DNA of 36,609 bases. Source: Beijerinckiaceae bacterium (GTDB lineage Bacteria; Bacteroidota; Bacteroidia; Chitinophagales; Chitinophagaceae). The stretch covers positions 1 to 36,609 of the forward strand of contig CAJCIQ010000181.1 in the NCBI GenBank assembly GCA_903970475.1, read 5' to 3'. The position numbers and the translations under genes were made by a program. The notes under the pieces are model-generated. The model ran no database searches. It was not told where the DNA came from and saw only the letters and a list, made by a program, of their open reading frames with translations. Shown piece by piece: positions 33,317 to 36,609 of the stretch. Position 1 is the first letter of the stretch. Each line of letters begins with the position of its first letter.

Positions 33317-34039
33317 CTAGTTCTCATCACGGATCTGGTCGAAAATCCTTTCAAAGGTAGTATCCCTTTTTGCAGGGACCAAAATGACTCCGACTAAATA
33401 AAGCAAATTCACGAAAGCATTTACATAACCAAAAGCAGAAATGATTTCGTTGCTCACTGTCCCTGTTTTATCAGATTGCCCTACCAGAAAGGCCCCCTCA
33501 TATAGGATTTGGTAGAGGAAAAATACAATAAAAGCCAGGCATATTATAAAACGGGCGTTTTTGTAAAGAGAAGTATTTTCATGGGTGATCATCAGGTTAA
33601 TTTCATTGACGCTAAACATAACCAAAACAAAGGGATACAAAATCCTGTATAGCGGAAGGTCAAAGTCACCCAGGTGATTGTGCATGGAAGGTAATACAGT
33701 TCCCGCCAGGCCAAGGTTCGCTATCATCCAAACGAAGGCTCCTGCCAGCCCTATCCATAACAGCCATCTACCAGATGACCTGCGCAGATTCCAACAATAA
33801 AATTGAAAAAGGATGAGGGGAAATTCAATTAATCCGTAAATATTGACTACAGCTGCGTTGGAGTGGAAGGTATGTATGGCCCACCGGGATACTTCTTCTG
33901 AAAGAACACCTAGGGTAAGCAAACAAAAGAATGGATAGTACGTCTTTTCAGCCTTATACCAGCGAATAAGTGCCAGAATAAAGGGAAGAAGGAGTACCTG
34001 ACTCAGTAACCAAGAAGATAGCGGGTTCACCTTAAGCAT
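33317..34039 (-). CDS. Multi-pass membrane protein of unknown function, linked to a two-component system
   Basis: The 240-aa protein has about seven hydrophobic segments: 10-25, 35-50, 68-85, 92-112, 130-148, 165-182 and 205-225. Conserved-looking polar spots include EEVSRWAI, NIYGLIEFPLIL and FSVNEINLMI. I do not recognise a named family. It stands first in a short operon with the domain-poor kinase and the regulator (gaps of 25 and 11 bp), so a role as sensor or accessory membrane component is a reasonable guess. There is no similarity to transport ATPases or to polysaccharide enzymes. Confidence 0.75.
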   Translation of the reverse strand: MLKVNPLSSWLLSQVLLLPFILALIRWYKAEKTYYPFFCLLTLGVLSEEVSRWAIHTFHSNAAVVNIYGLIEFPLILFQFYCWNLRRSSGRWLLWIGLAGAFVWMIANLGLAGTVLPSMHNHLGDFDLPLYRILYPFVLVMFSVNEINLMITHENTSLYKNARFIICLAFIVFFLYQILYEGAFLVGQSDKTGTVSNEIISAFGYVNAFVNLLYLVGVILVPAKRDTTFERIFDQIRDEN

Positions 34040-34085
34040 ATATCATCATTACTGCCATTAGCCATACTGTGGTCTCATAGGACTA

Positions 34086-34119
34086 ATGGGATCCACCCCG
34101 GTATCGGAATGGATCCCAT
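34086..34119. promoter_or_regulatory. Perfect 10-bp inverted repeat, hairpin or operator
   Basis: ATGGGATCCA (34086-34095) and TGGATCCCAT (34110-34119) are exact complements separated by 14 bases, which contain a smaller CCG/CGG pairing. The element lies between the lipoprotein gene and the membrane-protein/kinase operon. No T-run follows on either strand, so a plain intrinsic terminator is doubtful; an operator or mRNA-stabilising hairpin is possible. Confidence 0.45.
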
Positions 34120-34144
34120 GAATGCGCTTTGTCCCATATACTGA

Positions 34145-34681
34145 TTACCCCTTGCCTGGCGTATCACAAACGGTGGGACAGCGTTGGCCTATCTCTACCA
34201 TTTGTTGCATTTCTATCATCGCTTTGGCCTTAGGTCCCCCTGAGGTATCAGTTTGGGCGGTCACCAGTGTGGTCAAAATATCCTGATTTCTTTTATTGAT
34301 GGGAACGAGCACCAACCGGATTTGTCCGGAAGAGTCCCGCCCTAAATAAATGCGAACCCCATCGGCTCCGTCTGCATTGAGCAGTGAGGCAATGGCATCC
34401 CTGTTAAAAGATTCGGCGACCGGTAATTGAAATTGGTGATCCAGAAATAGGGTATCCTTTAACTGCCTGGCCAATTCTATTTTGGCCGTACTAAAGGAAT
34501 GTATATACTCGTGTCCTTGTGCTGCCGTAATGATATGCTCCAGGGCCTTTTCAGGATTGACCGGAATCTTCCCGTCAACAGGAGGTGGCGGAGGAGTGGG
34601 ATGACAAGCGGAAAGCCAGAACAACCCAATGACAGCAATACATGTTAAAAGTGAAGTGAATTTAGTAGTGGTTCCTTTCAT
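34145..34681 (-). CDS. Small lipoprotein of unknown function
   Basis: The 178-aa product has a lipoprotein signal (basic start, hydrophobic core, LFWLSAC lipobox with acylated Cys26), directly followed by a Pro-rich linker with five consecutive prolines. The mature part is mixed alpha/beta-looking without a known motif: a segment with IKLARQ-like charge patterns, GVRIYLGRDSSGQIRLVLVP, and a short C-terminal Cys pair in GQRCPTVCD. The start ATG at 34681 is preceded by three 12-bp direct repeats. It stands alone between the two-component operon and the ricT terminator. Probably periplasmic-facing and membrane-anchored; no function is suggested. Confidence 0.75.
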   Translation of the reverse strand: MKGTTTKFTSLLTCIAVIGLFWLSACHPTPPPPPVDGKIPVNPEKALEHIITAAQGHEYIHSFSTAKIELARQLKDTLFLDHQFQLPVAESFNRDAIASLLNADGADGVRIYLGRDSSGQIRLVLVPINKRNQDILTTLVTAQTDTSGGPKAKAMIEMQQMVEIGQRCPTVCDTPGKG

Positions 34682-34690
34682 TTGAGTAAT

Positions 34691-34726
34691 GTTTTATTTG
34701 GCGTTTTATTTGACGTTTTATTTGAC
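34691..34726. repeat. Three tandem 12-bp repeats upstream of the lipoprotein gene
   Basis: GTTTTATTTGGC is followed by two exact copies of GTTTTATTTGAC, in direct head-to-tail order, ending 10 bases from the lipoprotein start codon. The 12-bp period is close to one helical turn. The placement suggests slippage-prone DNA or a regulator site in the promoter or leader. Confidence 0.8.
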
Positions 34727-34792
34727 GGTAAAACGCCCGGTCAAAATAACACAAGTCCGTTCTAAAACAAATAGGTACAACTGCCCCTTATG

Positions 34793-34832
34793 TTGCGTAT
34801 AACTACGCAAAAGGCCCGGACGTACCGGGCCT
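34793..34832 (-). terminator. Intrinsic terminator downstream of ricT, with a second adjacent hairpin
   Basis: AGGCCCGG (34812-34819) and CCGGGCCT (34825-34832) form a perfect GC-rich 8-bp stem with a 5-base loop. On the minus strand the stem runs into TTTT, 41 bases beyond the ricT stop, as expected for Rho-independent termination. Directly after it, TTGCGTA and TACGCAA (34793-34810) form another 7-bp stem with a 4-base loop. On the plus strand a T5 run also follows, but no plus-strand gene ends here. Confidence 0.75.
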
Positions 34833-34873
34833 AAGGCTTTTTATGCTTGATAATAAATCTTACAAGATCGTTG

Positions 34874-36448
34874 CTATGATGGGGTTTGAGTAGGAGGTCT
34901 GGATTCCTGTGGAGGTCTGGGTTCCCCCGGAGGGCGATTCCCCCCACCTGCCGGACGATTCCCTGGCCGGCCTTGTCCTTCAGGCCTGCCACCACCCTGT
35001 CCTTCTGGTCTGCGTCCTGGCTGTTGTTTGCCCTGGCCCTGGTTGCCTTCTGGTTTTCCGCCTGATGCACCTTCGGGCTTTCTGCCCTGACTGCCTTCGG
35101 GTCTTGCGGCATGGTTACCTTCCTGTCTCGCACCTTGTATCGGACGATTCGGACCACCATGGCCCTTATGATGATGGTGGGGCTTTGTACCACCTGGCCT
35201 TTTATGCAGATCCGGTTTTCGGTTATCACCTGATTTAGATTCCGTCTTCGGAGATTCCGATGCTTTTGCTTCCGGAGCCTTTGTGTCTTTTGGATCGACC
35301 CTTCCGGGCTCTTTCCTGTTATCTCTTTCCTTTTGCTTGCGCTTTTTGCTATTCCTTTCCAGGCTCTTTAAACTGATCTGACCCACCAGTTCTACAAATT
35401 CAGGTTCCTCTTCCTTGGATTTGGAGACGCTTACCTCTGCGATTTGTAATTCTTCCGGCCTGATGCCCTGACGATTGAGGTGCTTAATCTGCTTGACCCT
35501 TTCGACGGTGAGGGGATATTGCTTACCGCCATCAGGAAATATATACCACATGAGATTGCGGAATATATCCTTTTTCACTAAGGTAGCCGTCCCTTTGGCA
35601 ACATCAATGTTTTCTGCATTATCCGGGAAATCCTGGAGGGCGTCCAGGTAAGTATCCAGTTCGTAATTAAGGCAACATTTCAACCTGCCGCATTGACCAC
35701 TCAGTTTGGTCTGATTAATGCTAAGGTTCTGATAACGTGCAGCCGTAGTATTTACGCTTTTAAAGTCAGTAAGCCAGGTACTGCAACAAAGTTCCCTGCC
35801 GCAGCTTCCGATTCCACCTACTTTGGCGGCTTCCTGACGGATACCGATCTGCTTCATTTCAACCTTTACCCTGAACTCGGAAGCATAAATCTTGATGAGT
35901 TCACGGAAGTCGACGCGATCGTCCGCCGTATAAAAGAAAGTGGCCTTTTTACCATCGGCCTGAATCTCGATTTCAGAAAGCTTCATTTGCAGATTCAGTT
36001 GCCTGGATATGGCCCTGGAGCGCATTAATGCGGCGGGTTCGCGTTTTTTATTTTCTTGCCATTTGGCCAGGTCCTGTTCGCTAGCCCGGCGGAGGATTTT
36101 CCTGATTTCCGGATTGTGCTCATCTACATTTCTCTTTTTGAGTTGCAAGCGGACCAATTCACCTGTCAGACTTATTTCCCCTATGTCGTATCCGCTGACG
36201 CCCTCCACTGCCACCATTTCCCCTTTTTCGAAATGTTGGAGTGAGGCATTCCGGTAAAAGTCTTTGCGACTACCGTTATTAAAAGAAACTTCAACGATTG
36301 CACAACTCGCGGAGGGATCACTGAACGGAAGATTGGCTAGCCAATCATGAACGTTCATCCTATTGCATCCACCTGTACTACATCCTCCGTTACTCTTACA
36401 TCCTGCCGGTTTACCATTCACAACAGTACCACAACTTCCACATCCCAT
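34874..36448 (-). CDS. ricT: RicT/YaaT-like PSP1-domain protein with long disordered tail
   Basis: The 524-aa protein carries the PSP1 domain with the paired Cys motifs GSCGRELCC (C216, C221, C222) and GQCGRLKCC (C253, C258, C259) that identify RicT, an iron-sulphur protein involved in mRNA maturation and phosphorelay control in Bacillus. Ahead of it is an N-terminal Cys-rich stretch (C3, C6, C17, C23, C28) that could bind another metal. After about residue 365 the protein turns into a charged and then Gly/Pro/Arg/Gln-rich tail with loose RPEGxxG repeats and a four-His run, typical of disordered nucleic-acid-binding extensions. Bacillus RicT is about 275 aa, so the tail nearly doubles the protein. 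It lies downstream of the probable holB end, an order I associate with Bacteroidota. Confidence 0.9.
   Translation of the reverse strand: MGCGSCGTVVNGKPAGCKSNGGCSTGGCNRMNVHDWLANLPFSDPSASCAIVEVSFNNGSRKDFYRNASLQHFEKGEMVAVEGVSGYDIGEISLTGELVRLQLKKRNVDEHNPEIRKILRRASEQDLAKWQENKKREPAALMRSRAISRQLNLQMKLSEIEIQADGKKATFFYTADDRVDFRELIKIYASEFRVKVEMKQIGIRQEAAKVGGIGSCGRELCCSTWLTDFKSVNTTAARYQNLSINQTKLSGQCGRLKCCLNYELDTYLDALQDFPDNAENIDVAKGTATLVKKDIFRNLMWYIFPDGGKQYPLTVERVKQIKHLNRQGIRPEELQIAEVSVSKSKEEEPEFVELVGQISLKSLERNSKKRKQKERDNRKEPGRVDPKDTKAPEAKASESPKTESKSGDNRKPDLHKRPGGTKPHHHHKGHGGPNRPIQGARQEGNHAARPEGSQGRKPEGASGGKPEGNQGQGKQQPGRRPEGQGGGRPEGQGRPGNRPAGGGNRPPGEPRPPQESRPPTQTPS
34877..35155 (-). repeat. Degenerate RPEG/GGxRP-coding repeats in the ricT tail
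   Basis: Residues 432-524 of the RicT-like protein are built from imperfect short units (RPEGSQG, KPEGASG, KPEGNQG, RPEGQGG, RPEGQGR). At DNA level these are low-complexity and open long spurious frames on the other strands. Length variation between strains would be expected. Confidence 0.7.
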
Positions 36449-36519
36449 ATATTGATTTATATTATAGTGATTGATGCCCTGATTCCGTTTAGATGCTCCA
36501 ATGCTTTACTACTCAGGGC

Positions 36520-36609
36520 CTAATTGATCAAAATTAGCGATTTGTTAGCAATGATATGGTACAATTTAAGACTAAGGGCGTGGAAAAGCATCTTGGCGTT
36601 AGCGTTCCT
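36520..36609 (-). CDS. holB: C-terminal end of probable DNA polymerase III delta' subunit (HolB), cut by window
   Basis: Reading the minus strand from the window edge gives 29 open codons ending at TAG (36522-36520), with the sequence NAKMLFHALSLKLYHII. This resembles the end of Bacteroidota HolB proteins (an N-x-K-x-x-F...S-x-x-L pattern), and holB next to ricT is the order I expect. The fragment is too short for a firm call. A 71-bp gap without clear promoter separates it from ricT. Confidence 0.5.
   Translation of the reverse strand, partial: RNANAKMLFHALSLKLYHIIANKSLILIN

Noticed and set aside
34691..34726. CRISPR-like array
   Set aside because: Units are contiguous without spacers and only 12 bp long; no cas genes nearby.
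34831..35238. Open frames in other frames over the ricT tail
   Set aside because: They follow from the low-complexity repeats of the ricT coding sequence; amino acid composition is biased and no start signals are seen.

Overview
The window looks like a chromosomal piece of a Bacteroidota genome, most plausibly Chitinophagales or a relative. Supporting signs are a TAnnTTTG-type -7 promoter box in front of the ABC-F gene, a holB-ricT gene order, a Wza/Wzc pair with a short SLBB lipoprotein and a Tyr-rich kinase tail, and the protein styles. No rRNA, tRNA, IS element, phage gene or CRISPR array was seen. No gene-free stretch exceeds 300 bases; the largest are about 190 bp (34682-34873) and 140 bp (1579-1718).

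Positions 1-29852 are one large surface polysaccharide (capsule, EPS or O-antigen type) locus. It reads on the minus strand from a nucleotide-sugar dehydrogenase at 29852 down past the left edge, and many of its genes are coupled by ATGA overlaps. In transcription order it holds: sugar dehydrogenase, N-acetyltransferase and Gfo/Idh/MocA oxidoreductase (GlcNAc3NAcA-type genes); an AsnB-like amidotransferase; Wza export lipoprotein; Wzc tyrosine kinase/co-polymerase; a WbpP/TviC-like 4-epimerase; Wzx flippase; two tandem 3,4-ketoisomerase-like cupins, a second N-acetyltransferase and an FdtB-like aminotransferase (Fuc3NAc/Qui3NAc-type genes); three GT2 and three GT4 glycosyltransferases; a polytopic membrane protein that is the best Wzy candidate; an FkbM methyltransferase, the only gene on the plus strand; another GT4; a second AsnB; another GT4; a PglC-like priming phosphoglycosyltransferase; a sugar N-formyltransferase; an EpsN/PglE-like aminotransferase; and a WbpM/PglF-like 4,6-dehydratase cut by the left edge.

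Taken together, the locus predicts a Wzx/Wzy-dependent heteropolysaccharide with unusual nitrogen decoration. The predictions are a 4-formamido-4,6-dideoxy amino sugar as likely primer, a 3-acetamido-3,6-dideoxyhexose, an N-acetylated aminouronic acid of the GlcNAc3NAcA and/or GalNAcA type, and uronic carboxylates possibly converted to amides by the AsnB-like proteins. The combination (N-formyl sugar plus amidated aminouronates) resembles the logic of the Francisella O-antigen. These are inferences from gene families, not demonstrated chemistry.

Positions 29917-36609 are ordinary chromosome: a Uup-like ABC-F ATPase on plus; then on minus a module of a multi-TM membrane protein, a HisKA_3 histidine kinase and a NarL-type response regulator; a small lipoprotein preceded by three 12-bp repeats; a strong hairpin terminator; ricT with a long Gly/Pro/Arg-rich tail; and the last codons of what is probably holB.
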